DNA from: DASXQK01 sp963724385
GTDB taxonomy: Bacteria > Pseudomonadota > Alphaproteobacteria > Dongiales > Dongiaceae
Direction of reading: 5' to 3'
NCBI GenBank assembly: GCA_963724385.1
Contig: CAVRUJ010000001.1
Coordinates: 2,108,001-2,172,000, forward strand
Length of the DNA: 64,000 bases
A model generated the notes under the pieces. The model was not told the DNA's origin. It searched no databases and saw only the letters and a program-made list of their open reading frames with translations. This document shows, in pieces, positions 1 to 8,596 of the stretch. Position 1 is the first letter of the stretch. Every line of letters starts with the position of its first letter. The position numbers and the translations under genes are program-made.

Positions 1-199
1 CGAGAAGCTTCGCGCACATTGCTTCCACGCTGGCCTTGGCCTTGGCACGGTCGGTCTCGGCGAGATCGAGCTCGATGAACTTGCCCTGGCGCACATCACC
101 AACGCCGCTGAAGCCGAGGCCGGTGAGGGCATGGGCGATGGCGCGGCCCTGGGGATCGAGAACGCCGTTCTTGAGGGTGATATGGACGCGCGCCTTCAT
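1..199 (-). CDS. purS: PurS subunit of FGAM synthase (partial)
   Basis: The product is the small PurS subunit of phosphoribosylformylglycinamidine synthase. It joins PurL and PurQ in the cytoplasmic complex that makes FGAM in purine synthesis. The visible 66 codons begin MKARVHITLKNGVLDPQG and show the PurS alternation of beta strands, with a GVGDVRQGKFIEL stretch. The gene runs off the left edge, so only about the first three quarters of a usual 80-residue protein is seen. It lies 13 nt downstream of purC on the same strand, the usual purC-purS-purQ-purL order, so cotranscription is likely. Confidence 0.9.
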   Translation of the reverse strand, partial: MKARVHITLKNGVLDPQGRAIAHALTGLGFSGVGDVRQGKFIELDLAETDRAKAKASVEAMCAKLL

Positions 200-212
200 G
201 CCGAGAGCGGGT

Positions 213-977
213 CTACTGCACCGTTTCGGGGCCGGCCATGTCGCGCGGGCCGCCTTCGGGAAGGATGCCGAGCCGGCGCGCGACTTCCTGGTAGGCCTCG
301 GCCACCTTGCCGAGGTCGCGCCGGAACCGGTCCTTGTCCAGCTTCTCGTTCGTCTTCACATCCCAGAGCCGGCAATTGTCGGGGCTGATCTCGTCGGCCA
401 GGATGATGCGCATCTCCTCGCCTTCCCATAGCCGGCCGAATTCCAGCTTGAAGTCCACCAGCTTCAGGCCGACGCCGAGGAAAAGGCCCGACAGGAAGTC
501 GTTGATCCGCAGCGACAGGGAAAGCAGTTCGTCCAGCTCCTGGGGCGTGGCCCAGCCGAAGGCGGTGATGTGCTCTTCGGAGACGATTGGGTCGCCCAGC
601 TGGTCCGACTTGTAATAGTACTCGACGATCGAGCGCGGCAGCACCGTGCCCTCGGTGAGACCGAAACGGGTCGCGAGCTGCCCGGCGGCGATGTTGCGCA
701 CCACGACCTCGAGCGGGATGATCTCGACCTCGCGCACCAGCTGCTCGCGCATGTTGAGCCGGCGCACGAAATGGGTCGGGATCCCGGCCTCGCCCAGGCG
801 CGTCATCAGGTATTCGGAGATCCGGTTGTTGAGCACGCCCTTGCCGACGATGGTGCCTTTCTTCTGATTGTTGAAGGCCGTGGCATCGTCTTTGAAATAT
901 TGCACCAGGGTGCCGGGCTCAGGACCTTCGAAAAGAACCTTTGCCTTGCCCTCATAGATCCGGCGGCGACGTGACAT
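213..977 (-). CDS. purC: SAICAR synthetase PurC
   Basis: Phosphoribosylaminoimidazole-succinocarboxamide synthase condenses CAIR with aspartate using ATP in purine synthesis. At 254 residues it has the usual length. The N-terminal YEGKAKVLF nucleotide-binding segment is at residues 8-16, the first family signature IPLEVVVRNIAAG at 87-99, and the second, LVDFKLEFG, at 173-181, followed by ADEISPD at 194-200. The frame opens 20 codons upstream at 1037, but the ATG at 977 is chosen because homologues begin at the RRRIYEGKAK stretch. It leads the purC-purS operon; the upstream NRDE gene is on the same strand with an 87-nt gap. Confidence 0.95.
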   Translation of the reverse strand: MSRRRRIYEGKAKVLFEGPEPGTLVQYFKDDATAFNNQKKGTIVGKGVLNNRISEYLMTRLGEAGIPTHFVRRLNMREQLVREVEIIPLEVVVRNIAAGQLATRFGLTEGTVLPRSIVEYYYKSDQLGDPIVSEEHITAFGWATPQELDELLSLSLRINDFLSGLFLGVGLKLVDFKLEFGRLWEGEEMRIILADEISPDNCRLWDVKTNEKLDKDRFRRDLGKVAEAYQEVARRLGILPEGGPRDMAGPETVQ

Positions 978-1064
978 GGCAGGTTCTCGCGGAATCGCGG
1001 GGGAGTTCGCTTCCCTATAGCAGGTCGATGGTGGCAAAACAACGACAGCGCCGGGCCATTCGGC

Positions 1065-1817
1065 TCAGCGTCGAATAGCCACCGGCAGGTACGGTGCGAT
1101 ATCGGGTCGCCCCGCGGCGAATCGCCATATGGGGCGGCGGTCATGGCCGGGGACGGGAAGGGCGATAAGGGCGCTGGAAAGGGTTCCGAAACCATTCTGA
1201 CCCACGATCGTCATGGCGTCGGCCGGACCCGCGGCCGATCCATGTTCGCGGCTCGCCAACAGGGTCTCCCAGGAGCGCCAGTCGTCATGCTCGGGATCGG
1301 GGGCAGGTGCGGCTCGAAAAAGCGGCAGGAAATGGCCGATGCGGCGGCTGCCGGCCTCGTCGTTCAGGTCATGGGCCGTCAGCATGGAGACGCCTTCCAG
1401 CACGCCATGAACCTCGATCCTGCGCCCGGCATGGCGCAGCCAGAAGCAATCCCGGCTGTCGGCGACGATCATATTGAAGGGGCGGTAGGCGTCGGGGTCG
1501 AGTTCGGAGAGGGCCCCGGCCGCGATCTCCGCGTCGGCATGTTCGAGGGCCTCCAGGACAAGTTCGCCCCGGCTGCGCTTGCCGGGGCTGGGGCCCAGGC
1601 TGGCGCTGCGGTTCATGATTCCGGCGACGACCCCGTCGTCGTTGAGCCCGAGCCAGCTTCCCCCCGCCAGCTCGTCCAGCCCGGCGATCACCTGGGGCCG
1701 GTCCGGCCAATGGCGCGCGGGCGGAAGCCAGGGCCGGGCGGCCATCTCGTCCCGGTTGGCGCCGAGAACGACGGGCCAGTCATGGCCCGGCCGGCGCAGG
1801 ATGACAACGCTGCACAT
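1065..1817 (-). CDS. NRDE/TANGO2-family protein
   Basis: This 250-residue protein belongs to the NRDE (TANGO2) family. It begins MCSVVIL, with the family's NRDE motif at residues 21-24 and a later TSE/GQNGFGT-type C-terminal region. The cysteine at position 2, exposed after removal of Met, and the beta-rich start resemble N-terminal nucleophile hydrolases, but catalysis is not established. Eukaryotic TANGO2 has been linked to heme and acyl-CoA handling; the bacterial role is poorly known. It sits upstream of purC on the same strand and diverges from the zeta-subunit gene. The family call is firm; the function is open. Confidence 0.85.
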   Translation of the reverse strand: MCSVVILRRPGHDWPVVLGANRDEMAARPWLPPARHWPDRPQVIAGLDELAGGSWLGLNDDGVVAGIMNRSASLGPSPGKRSRGELVLEALEHADAEIAAGALSELDPDAYRPFNMIVADSRDCFWLRHAGRRIEVHGVLEGVSMLTAHDLNDEAGSRRIGHFLPLFRAAPAPDPEHDDWRSWETLLASREHGSAAGPADAMTIVGQNGFGTLSSALIALPVPGHDRRPIWRFAAGRPDIAPYLPVAIRR

Positions 1818-1920
1818 GAAGCTTCCTTTGCGGGCTCGGTCGCGGGTTCAAAAACCCCGGGCGACCCGCTATAACCAGGGCCGCATTTACCGCCAGGAAC
1901 CCCGGGGAGCGCAAGCGCCG

Positions 1921-2250
1921 ATGGCCACCTTCGACGATCGCGAAAAAGGATTTGAGGGCAAGTTCGCTTATGACCAGGAAGTCGCATTCAAGGCCAAGGC
2001 CAGGCGCGACAAGCTGATTGCCCGCTGGCTGGCGCCCCAGCTTCAGCTTTCCCAGTCCGAGACCGAGGAGTATGGCAAGTCGCTCGCCAGTCATGCCTAT
2101 GAGAAGAACCACGAGGATGCCCTGGTGAAGCGGATCATGGCCGATTGCGCCGCCAAGGGCGTCGAGATGACCGAGCACCGGTTGCGCAAGCATCTGGGAG
2201 AGCTGCTGGAAGAGGCCCACCGGCAGCTGACCGAAGAGACGAAGCGCTGA
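1921..2250 (+). CDS. F1-ATPase inhibitor zeta subunit (DUF1476)
   Basis: This 109-residue charged, mostly helical protein matches the alphaproteobacterial DUF1476 family, whose Paracoccus member is the zeta subunit that inhibits ATP hydrolysis by F1-ATPase. The family hallmarks are the MATFDDREKGFE start, a KFAYDQEVAFKA stretch and a C-terminal arginine/lysine-rich helix. The start at 1921 is the conserved MxxFDDRE position; the frame is open further upstream but without family similarity. It is monocistronic, between the divergent NRDE gene and the convergent purB. Inhibition of ATP synthase in this organism is inferred from the family. Confidence 0.9.
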   Translation: MATFDDREKGFEGKFAYDQEVAFKAKARRDKLIARWLAPQLQLSQSETEEYGKSLASHAYEKNHEDALVKRIMADCAAKGVEMTEHRLRKHLGELLEEAHRQLTEETKR

Positions 2251-2254
2251 ACCC

Positions 2255-3553
2255 TCAGCTCTTCCCGAATACGCGCTTGAATATCTCGTCGACCCGCCTG
2301 GTGTGGTAGGCGAGGTCGAAACAGGCGGCGATCTCAGCCGGTTTCAGCTTCTTCGTGACGTTGGGATCGGCCTCGAGCAATCCCTGGAAGTCCAGATTGT
2401 CCTGCCAGGCCCGCATCGCGTTGCGCTGGACGACCTGATAGGCATCCTCTCGGTCCATGCCTGCCTGGGTCAAGGCCAGCAGCACCCGCTGGGAATGGAC
2501 GAGCCCGCCGAAGAGGCCGAGGTTGCGGCGCATCGCCTCCGGATAGATGATCAGCTTGTCCATGATCCCGGCGAGGCGGGCGAGCGCGAAATCCAGCGCT
2601 ACGGTGGCGTCGGGAGCCATCACCCGCTCCACCGCGGAGTGGGAAATGTCGCGCTCATGCCACAGCGCAATGTTCTCCATCGCCGGCGTCACCGCGGCAC
2701 GCACGAGCCGGGCAAGCCCGGTCAGGTTTTCCGACAGCACCGGGTTGCGCTTGTGGGGCATGGCGGAGGAGCCCTTCTGGCCCTCGCTGAAGAACTCTTC
2801 GGCTTCGCGCACTTCGCTGCGTTGGAGATGCCGGATCTCGATTGCTAGGTTCTCGATCGAGCCGGCGATGACGCCGAGCACGGCAAAGAAGAATGCATGC
2901 CTGTCGCGCGGGATGACCTGGGTCGAGATCGGCTCGGCTACCAGGCCCATTTTATCGGCCACGTGGCGTTCCACCGCGGGATCGATGTTGGCGAAGGTGC
3001 CGACCGCGCCTGAGATGGCGCAGGTGGCGATCTCGCGCCGGGCCTCCACCAGGCGGGCGCGGGCGCGGGCGAAGGCGGCATAATGGCCCGCGAGCTTCAA
3101 CCCGAACGTCGTGGGCTCGGCATGGATGCCATGGCTGCGGCCGATGCAGAGCGTCATCTTGTGCTCCAGCGCCCGGCGCTTCAGGACGGCAAGCAGCCGA
3201 TCCAGGTCGGCAAGCAGGATGTCGCTCGCCTGCTTCAGCTGCACTGCCAGGCAGGTATCGAGCACGTCTGACGACGTCATGCCCTGATGCACGAAGCGGG
3301 CGGGCGGGCCGATATGCTCGGCAAGATTGGTGAGGAAGGCGATGACGTCGTGCCTGGTCTCGCGTTCGATCTCGTCGATGCGGGCGGGATCGAAGCGGCC
3401 GAGCTTCCAGACCGCCGCCGCCGCCTTCTTGGGGATGACGCCAAGCGCGGCCTGGGCGTCGCAGGCATGGGCCTCGATCTCGAACCAGATGCGATAGCGG
3501 TTGGCGGCCTCCCAGATGGCCGTCATCTCGGGCCGGCTATAGCGCGGGATCAT
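2255..3553 (-). CDS. purB: Adenylosuccinate lyase PurB
   Basis: Adenylosuccinate lyase removes fumarate from SAICAR and from adenylosuccinate, serving both IMP and AMP synthesis. The 432-residue protein has the fumarase/aspartase superfamily features: TSSD at 93-96, the general-acid histidine in GRSHGIHAEP (His141), and the mobile catalytic signature GSSAMPHKRNP from 261. The start at 3553 (MIPRYSRPEM) is the conserved PurB start; the frame is open a further 65 codons without homology. It is 22 nt downstream of the cupin gene on the same strand. Its 3' end nearly abuts the convergent zeta gene. Confidence 0.96.
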   Translation of the reverse strand: MIPRYSRPEMTAIWEAANRYRIWFEIEAHACDAQAALGVIPKKAAAAVWKLGRFDPARIDEIERETRHDVIAFLTNLAEHIGPPARFVHQGMTSSDVLDTCLAVQLKQASDILLADLDRLLAVLKRRALEHKMTLCIGRSHGIHAEPTTFGLKLAGHYAAFARARARLVEARREIATCAISGAVGTFANIDPAVERHVADKMGLVAEPISTQVIPRDRHAFFFAVLGVIAGSIENLAIEIRHLQRSEVREAEEFFSEGQKGSSAMPHKRNPVLSENLTGLARLVRAAVTPAMENIALWHERDISHSAVERVMAPDATVALDFALARLAGIMDKLIIYPEAMRRNLGLFGGLVHSQRVLLALTQAGMDREDAYQVVQRNAMRAWQDNLDFQGLLEADPNVTKKLKPAEIAACFDLAYHTRRVDEIFKRVFGKS

Positions 3554-3575
3554 GGGAGGCGGTAGCTCCGCGTCA

Positions 3576-3929
3576 TCAGGACACACCGTGGCGCTGGCGC
3601 CAATCGACGGGGTAGAGCGCGTAGCAGACCAGGGCCTTGTCTCCCTCGTAGACGATGGCGGTCTTCTCCGGGATCCAGAGGACATCGCCCGGCTTGCCTT
3701 CGAACACTTGGGCGCCGGCGCGAAGGCGGAAGAGGCCTTCCAGCACAACGATCATCTCGTCATAGAGGACGGTCCAGGCGATCGAGCAGCCGTCGAACCT
3801 GGCGAGCCCGGCACCCAGGGTTCCGCTCAGCTCGGGGCCGATCAGCCTTGCGATCGTGGCCTTGCCAGGCGGGCCGCCATAGGCCTCGAAGCTCATCTCC
3901 GAACGCTTGAAATGCTTTATGGAAGCCAT
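3576..3929 (-). CDS. Small single-domain cupin, EutQ-like
   Basis: This 117-residue protein is a single cupin barrel. A first-motif-like YDEMIVVLEGLFRL stretch lies near residues 57-70, then EGKPGDVLWIPEKTAIVYEG. The PGDVLWIP element is the turn typical of cupin motif 1-2 spacing. It most resembles EutQ-like and other small cupins that lack a named substrate. Metal ligands are not obvious: only Glu residues, and no paired histidines, in motif 1. It lies between a DMT transporter and purB on the same strand with short gaps, so the three may be cotranscribed. Function unknown. Confidence 0.75.
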   Translation of the reverse strand: MASIKHFKRSEMSFEAYGGPPGKATIARLIGPELSGTLGAGLARFDGCSIAWTVLYDEMIVVLEGLFRLRAGAQVFEGKPGDVLWIPEKTAIVYEGDKALVCYALYPVDWRQRHGVS

Positions 3930-3973
3930 GAATCGCCGCCCTCTATCGCCGTCCTTGCGACGCTATCCCACGG

Positions 3974-4861
3974 TCATGAGCGCCGCAACTGCGCCAGCAG
4001 GATGCCGGCGAGCACGACCGTGCCGCCAATGAGCTGCTGGCGCGTGGGCTCGATGCCGAGCGCGGCCGTGATCAGCACCGCCGAGATCGGCATCAGGTTC
4101 ATGAACAGGGCGGCGATCACCGCGCCCAGCTTGCGCACGCCGTTGAGCCAAAGAAGGTTGCCGATGAGCACGGGTACCAAGGGCAGCCACAGGAGGATAC
4201 CGACATCGAGGGGGCCGCGGGGTGCCGCCGGCGGCAGGCTTGCGGCACCCATGACCCCGGCCAGCAGATAGACCGCGACCAGCACCACGGAGCCGAGCGT
4301 GGTCGTGATCCCGGCGATCCGCAGCTGGCTGCAGCCCTGCATCCAGCGCTGGGAGGCGATGGAGTACCAGGACCAGCAGACCTGGGCGGCGATGACAAGG
4401 ATTTCGCCGCCGCGCAGGTCGAAGGGGCTGCCCGCGAGCGTCGGGTCGTAGGTCGCGTAGGCGCAGCCTGCGACGGCGAGCAGGATGCCAGGCATCATTC
4501 GGGCAGGCATGGGCAGCGCGAAACCGACCCGGCCGACGACGGCGGTGACGGCCGGGCTCATGGAAGCGAGGATGGCGACCATGATTGGGTTGGCATAATG
4601 GAGCCCGAGGGTGAATAGGGGCGCGAACAGGCCGATGCCGATCGCGCCCAACAACCACCAGCGCCATCCCGCGAGCCCGGCGAACCAGGGCCCCGGACCT
4701 TCATGCCATCGCAGCAGCAGGAGAAGCAGCGGTGCGGCGAGTGCGTAGCGGGCCGCGGCGAGGAAATAGGGATCCCAATTGCCCAGCAGGTAGCCCAGCG
4801 CAGGAATGATGCTTCCCCAGGACAAGGCGCAGAATAACAAGCCGAAATTGGCGGCGAGCAT
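3974..4861 (-). CDS. DMT-superfamily (EamA) inner-membrane transporter
   Basis: The 295-residue product is a drug/metabolite transporter of the EamA type. It shows about ten hydrophobic segments as two five-helix repeats, beginning at MLAANFGLLFCALSWGS, where the SWG-type first helix is characteristic. Conserved Pro and Gly positions follow in the fourth helix of each half. Such proteins usually export amino acids, nucleosides or small metabolites across the inner membrane; the substrate cannot be read from sequence. It is the first gene of a minus-strand group with the cupin and purB, and is divergent from the enoyl-CoA hydratase gene with 122 nt between starts. Confidence 0.88.
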   Translation of the reverse strand: MLAANFGLLFCALSWGSIIPALGYLLGNWDPYFLAAARYALAAPLLLLLLRWHEGPGPWFAGLAGWRWWLLGAIGIGLFAPLFTLGLHYANPIMVAILASMSPAVTAVVGRVGFALPMPARMMPGILLAVAGCAYATYDPTLAGSPFDLRGGEILVIAAQVCWSWYSIASQRWMQGCSQLRIAGITTTLGSVVLVAVYLLAGVMGAASLPPAAPRGPLDVGILLWLPLVPVLIGNLLWLNGVRKLGAVIAALFMNLMPISAVLITAALGIEPTRQQLIGGTVVLAGILLAQLRRS

Positions 4862-4983
4862 GGGGTCTGTCGTGGCGGGAGGAAGGGCGGAGCGGCGACA
4901 ATCTGGCAGAGAGCCGCTACAGTCGTCAAATTGGCTCGCGAGAAGGTCCTATCGCAACGAGAAACCCGGGCGCAAGGAGCACC

Positions 4984-5829
4984 ATGAGCTACGAGACTAT
5001 CCAGTATGAGAATCGCGGGCCGATCGGCCTTCTGACCTTCAACCGCCCCAACCAGCTCAACGCCTTCAACCATAAAATGGTCGAGGAGGTGAACCGGCAG
5101 CTCGATCTGGTGGAGAAGGACGAGCAGACCCGCGTGCTCGTGGTGGCAGGGGCCGGCCGCGCCTTCAGCGCCGGCTTCGACCTCAAGGAGGGCGTCGGGC
5201 GGCCGTGGAACACGGTTGCCGACGTGACTCCGGTCCTGCGGCGGGATTTCGACTTCGTCATGCGCTTCTGGCATCTGAGCCGGCCGACCGTCGCCGCCGT
5301 CCAGGGTTACGCGCTTGCCGGGGCCTGCGAGCTCGCCATGGCTTGCGACATCACCGTGGCGGCGGAGGGTACGCGCTTCGGCGAACCGGAGCTGCGGTTC
5401 GGCAGCGGCATCATCGCGCTCCTCATGCCTTGGCTCACCGGCCCCAAGAAGGCCAAGGAGTTCCTGCTCACCGGAAACGACAAGATCGACGCGACGGAGG
5501 CGCTCGCCTGCGGCCTCATCAACCGGGTCGTTCCGGCTGGCCAGGAGCTGCCGACCGCGCTCGCTATCGCCCGCGAGATCGCCCTCAACGACCGGGCCAA
5601 GGTGGCGCTCACCAAGCGGGCGATCAATCGAGGCTACGAGGCCATGGGCTTCTCCGCCGCGCTCGAGGTCGGCCTAGATGCCGACATCCAGATCGAGGCC
5701 CTGGAAACGCCCGAGGGCAAGATGTTCCGCGAAATCCGCAACCGCGAGGGGCTAAAGGCGGCACTCGCCTGGCGCGACGCCCGCTTTGCCCAGGCCGAGT
5801 CAGGCAGCGGACCGGTCACTGCGTCTTGA
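4984..5829 (+). CDS. Enoyl-CoA hydratase/isomerase family protein
   Basis: This 281-residue crotonase-fold enzyme probably hydrates or isomerises an enoyl-CoA. The oxyanion-hole segment FSAGFDL is at 61-67 and GYALAGACELAMACD at 108-122. The two catalytic glutamates of true hydratases are both retained, Glu116 in GACEL and Glu136 in GEPEL, which favours hydratase activity over a non-catalytic relative. A strong AAGGAG ribosome-binding site ends 4 nt before the ATG. It precedes dapA by 58 nt on the same strand but shares no pathway with it. The acyl-CoA substrate is unknown. Confidence 0.9.
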   Translation: MSYETIQYENRGPIGLLTFNRPNQLNAFNHKMVEEVNRQLDLVEKDEQTRVLVVAGAGRAFSAGFDLKEGVGRPWNTVADVTPVLRRDFDFVMRFWHLSRPTVAAVQGYALAGACELAMACDITVAAEGTRFGEPELRFGSGIIALLMPWLTGPKKAKEFLLTGNDKIDATEALACGLINRVVPAGQELPTALAIAREIALNDRAKVALTKRAINRGYEAMGFSAALEVGLDADIQIEALETPEGKMFREIRNREGLKAALAWRDARFAQAESGSGPVTAS

Positions 5830-5887
5830 AGCGACGGGCCCTCCTCGATATGGTCGCCCGATCCGGATCTCCGGAAAGGACTGCGCC

Positions 5888-6763
5888 ATGTTCTATGGAT
5901 CGATCACCGCTCTCATAACGCCGTTCCGCAATGGCGAGGTGGACGAGCCGGCCTTTCAGCGTTTCGTCGATTGGCAGATCCGCGAAGGCACGGACGCGCT
6001 CGTCCCCTGCGGCACGACCGGAGAATCGCCGACCCTTTCCCATTCCGAGCATATGCGCGTCGTAGATCTCTGCATCGAGGCCGCGGCCGGCCGGGTGCCG
6101 GTTATTGCCGGAACTGGCTCCAACTCGACGGCCGAGGCGATCCACCTGACCCGCCACGCCAAGCAGGCCGGGGCGAACGCCGCCCTGGTGGTCATGCCCT
6201 ACTACAACAAGCCGACGGCCGAGGGGCAGTTTCGCCACTTCAAGGCGATCCATGACGCCGTAGACATCCCGATCCTGATCTACAACATCCCCGGACGAAG
6301 CGTCGTCGACATGTCCATCGATACCATGGCGCGGCTCGCCAAGCTGCCCAACATCGTGGGCGTCAAGGATGCGACCAACGACCTCGCGCGCCCCACGCGC
6401 ACGAAGGCCGCCATCGGCGACGATTTCTGCATGCTCTCAGGCGAGGACGCGACGGTCATGGCCTTCCTCGCCCAGGGCGGCAGCGGCTGCATCTCGGTCA
6501 CCGCCAATGTGGCGCCGCGCCTGCTCTCGGAGATGCACGGGGCCTGGCGGCGCGCCGACGTGAAGGCGGCCATGGCCATCAACGAACGGTTGACACCGCT
6601 CCACGAGGCTCTGTTCTGCGAAGCCAGCCCCGGGCCGGTCAAGTTCGCCGCCAGCCTTCTCGGCCATTGCCAGGCCGATCTCCGGCTGCCGCTCTGCGAG
6701 ATCGCGGACCTCAGCAAGCAGAAAGTCCAGCGCGCTCTCTCGGCCGCCGGGCTGATGAACTAG
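5888..6763 (+). CDS. dapA: 4-hydroxy-tetrahydrodipicolinate synthase DapA
   Basis: DapA condenses pyruvate with aspartate semialdehyde, the first committed step to lysine and meso-diaminopimelate. The 291-residue TIM-barrel protein shows GTTGES at 42-47, the tyrosine of YNIPGR at 132, and the Schiff-base lysine in VGVKDAT at Lys160. The start at 5888 (MFYGSITAL) has a GGAAAGGA ribosome-binding site just upstream and is the conserved DapA start, although the frame is open further up. dapA followed within 20 nt by smpB is a common alphaproteobacterial pair. Confidence 0.96.
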   Translation: MFYGSITALITPFRNGEVDEPAFQRFVDWQIREGTDALVPCGTTGESPTLSHSEHMRVVDLCIEAAAGRVPVIAGTGSNSTAEAIHLTRHAKQAGANAALVVMPYYNKPTAEGQFRHFKAIHDAVDIPILIYNIPGRSVVDMSIDTMARLAKLPNIVGVKDATNDLARPTRTKAAIGDDFCMLSGEDATVMAFLAQGGSGCISVTANVAPRLLSEMHGAWRRADVKAAMAINERLTPLHEALFCEASPGPVKFAASLLGHCQADLRLPLCEIADLSKQKVQRALSAAGLMN

Positions 6764-6781
6764 CACTAAGCGCCGGCCCTG

Positions 6782-7246
6782 ATGGCCGAGGAGCGCAGGA
6801 GCGTCGCGCAGAACCGCAAGGCGCGCCACGACTACTTCATCGAGGACACGCTGGAGGCCGGCTTGCAGCTGCTGGGCAGCGAGGTCAAGTCGCTGCGCAG
6901 CGGCCGGGCCAGCATCGCCGAAGCCTTTGCCGCAGAGAAGGACGGCGACCTGTACCTGCTGAATGCCCATATCCCAGAGTACGAATCGGCCAACCGCTTC
7001 AACCATGCGCCGCGCCGGCCCCGGAAGCTTCTGCTCCACAAGAAGGAGTCCGAGCGCTTGAAGGGCCGGATCAACCGCGAAGGGATGACGATCGTGCCGC
7101 TGGCGATCTATTTCAACGCGCGCGGCATCGCCAAATGCCAGCTCGGCGTCGCCAAGGGCAAGCACAAGTCCGACAAGCGCCAGACTATCAAGGAACGGGA
7201 CTGGCAGCGCGAACAGGCGCGGGTGCTGCGGGCGAGGAATCGGTAG
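6782..7246 (+). CDS. smpB: SsrA-binding protein SmpB
   Basis: SmpB binds tmRNA and delivers it to stalled ribosomes for trans-translation. The 154-residue protein has the typical core: NRKARHDYFIED near the N-terminus, LLGSEVKSLR, and HIPEYESANRFNHAPRRPRKLLLH in the centre. A basic C-terminal tail (KGKHKSDKRQTIKERDWQRE) inserts into the decoding channel in known SmpB proteins. It lies 18 nt downstream of dapA, so the two are probably cotranscribed. No tmRNA gene was seen in this window. Confidence 0.96.
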   Translation: MAEERRSVAQNRKARHDYFIEDTLEAGLQLLGSEVKSLRSGRASIAEAFAAEKDGDLYLLNAHIPEYESANRFNHAPRRPRKLLLHKKESERLKGRINREGMTIVPLAIYFNARGIAKCQLGVAKGKHKSDKRQTIKERDWQREQARVLRARNR

Positions 7247-7276
7247 CGCGGCCCCGAAACTCGCAGACGGCGAACC

Positions 7277-8596
7277 ATGAACACCCTTCGCGACATCCTC
7301 GCCGGCTCCCTCCTGGGCCTCACCGTCACCTCGTCCAACATGATCGGGGCAGCGCTCGGTCTCTACCTCCACCCGTCCAAGCGCCTGCTCAGCTGCATTC
7401 TTGCCTTTGCCGCGGGCGCGCTCATCAGTTCGCTCGGCATCGAACTCGCCTACCAGGGCGCCGTCGATCTGCATCGCCACGGGTTCGATGCTCCTTCGGC
7501 CTGGCTGTTCGTCAGCGGCGGCTTCGCGGCCGGCGCGATCTTCTACTACTTCATGTCGCTGCGCCTGGAAGGGGAGGGGGCGGCGATCCGCTCGCCCACC
7601 CGGTTTCGCGAATATGCCAGCCGGCGCCTGCAGCAGGACGCCGCGGAAACCATCCGGCTGCTTTCCCAATGCGAGCTTCTGCGCCATCTGCCGGCAGAGG
7701 ACATCGGGGAGATCCTGCCGCTGGTGCGCCGGCGCAGCCTGGCGCCCGGGGAGATCCTGTTCCGCGCCGGCGACCAGGGCGATGCCCTCTACATCGTTGC
7801 CAAGGGCCGGGTCGAGGTCGTCGAAGCCGACGCGCCGGGCGCCAAATCCCTGGCCGAGCTCGGGGTTGGCCAGGCTTTCGGCGAGATGGCTCTGCTCAGC
7901 GGCGAGCCGCGAACGGCGACGATCCGGGCGGGCATCGCCTCGGACCTGCTGGCAATCGGTCGCGAGGATTTTCTTCGCCTCATGTCGCAGGATTCCCAGC
8001 TCGCCGAGGCGGCCTTGCATCTCAGCCACGATCGGGCCATCCAGAACTTGAGCGCCGGCGGCAGCCATCCCGAGACCTGGGCCAGGGTGGCGAGCAAGAG
8101 CCTCCGGCCAGCGCGCCGGCAAGAGGCGGATCGGATCCTGGCCGAGGCGGCGCAAGGCGCGGGCTTGGCCATCGTCTTCGGCAATATCCTGGATACGATC
8201 CCGGCTTGCCTCGTCATCGGTGCCAAGTTCGTCAGCATGGAGAACCTGTCGCTGACCCTGATGCTCGGCATGTTCCTCGGCGGCATTCCCGAGGCCGCGG
8301 CGAGCGGCGCCATGCTGAGCAAGGCTGGCTTTCGACCGCGCAAGATTTTTCTCCTGTGGTCGTCGGTGCTGGTCGCCGGCGTGGTCGCGGCGGCGGCGGG
8401 AAAGGCGTTCCTCGGCGGTTCGGATTCGCTGACGGCGGTGTTCTGCCAAGCCGTCGCCGGTGGCGCGGTGCTCGCTCTCATCGCGCACGCGATGATCCCG
8501 GAGGCGATCGACGAGGCGGGCTCGCTGATCGTGCTACCGACTGTCGCCGGCTTCCTTGCCGCCCTTTATCCGGCCTTGGCCGAATCCATGGGCTGA
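7277..8596 (+). CDS. ZIP-like membrane protein with inserted cNMP-binding domain
   Basis: This 439-residue protein has three N-terminal hydrophobic segments (about 7-31, 36-58, 74-95), a soluble cyclic-nucleotide-binding domain (about 134-245), then five more segments (about 295-317, 322-346, 356-378, 384-408, 416-433). The 3+5 topology and the GNILDTIPA (302-310) and GGIPEA (335-340) elements resemble the fourth and fifth helices of ZIP metal transporters, but the usual histidines there are replaced by glycine. HAMIPEA (404-410) resembles a later ZIP helix. The phosphate-binding cassette FGEMALLSGEPRTAT (201-215) keeps the Gly-Glu and Arg of cAMP binders. Transport activity, metal and ligand are unknown; the ZIP relation is inference. 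Confidence 0.7.
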   Translation: MNTLRDILAGSLLGLTVTSSNMIGAALGLYLHPSKRLLSCILAFAAGALISSLGIELAYQGAVDLHRHGFDAPSAWLFVSGGFAAGAIFYYFMSLRLEGEGAAIRSPTRFREYASRRLQQDAAETIRLLSQCELLRHLPAEDIGEILPLVRRRSLAPGEILFRAGDQGDALYIVAKGRVEVVEADAPGAKSLAELGVGQAFGEMALLSGEPRTATIRAGIASDLLAIGREDFLRLMSQDSQLAEAALHLSHDRAIQNLSAGGSHPETWARVASKSLRPARRQEADRILAEAAQGAGLAIVFGNILDTIPACLVIGAKFVSMENLSLTLMLGMFLGGIPEAAASGAMLSKAGFRPRKIFLLWSSVLVAGVVAAAAGKAFLGGSDSLTAVFCQAVAGGAVLALIAHAMIPEAIDEAGSLIVLPTVAGFLAALYPALAESMG

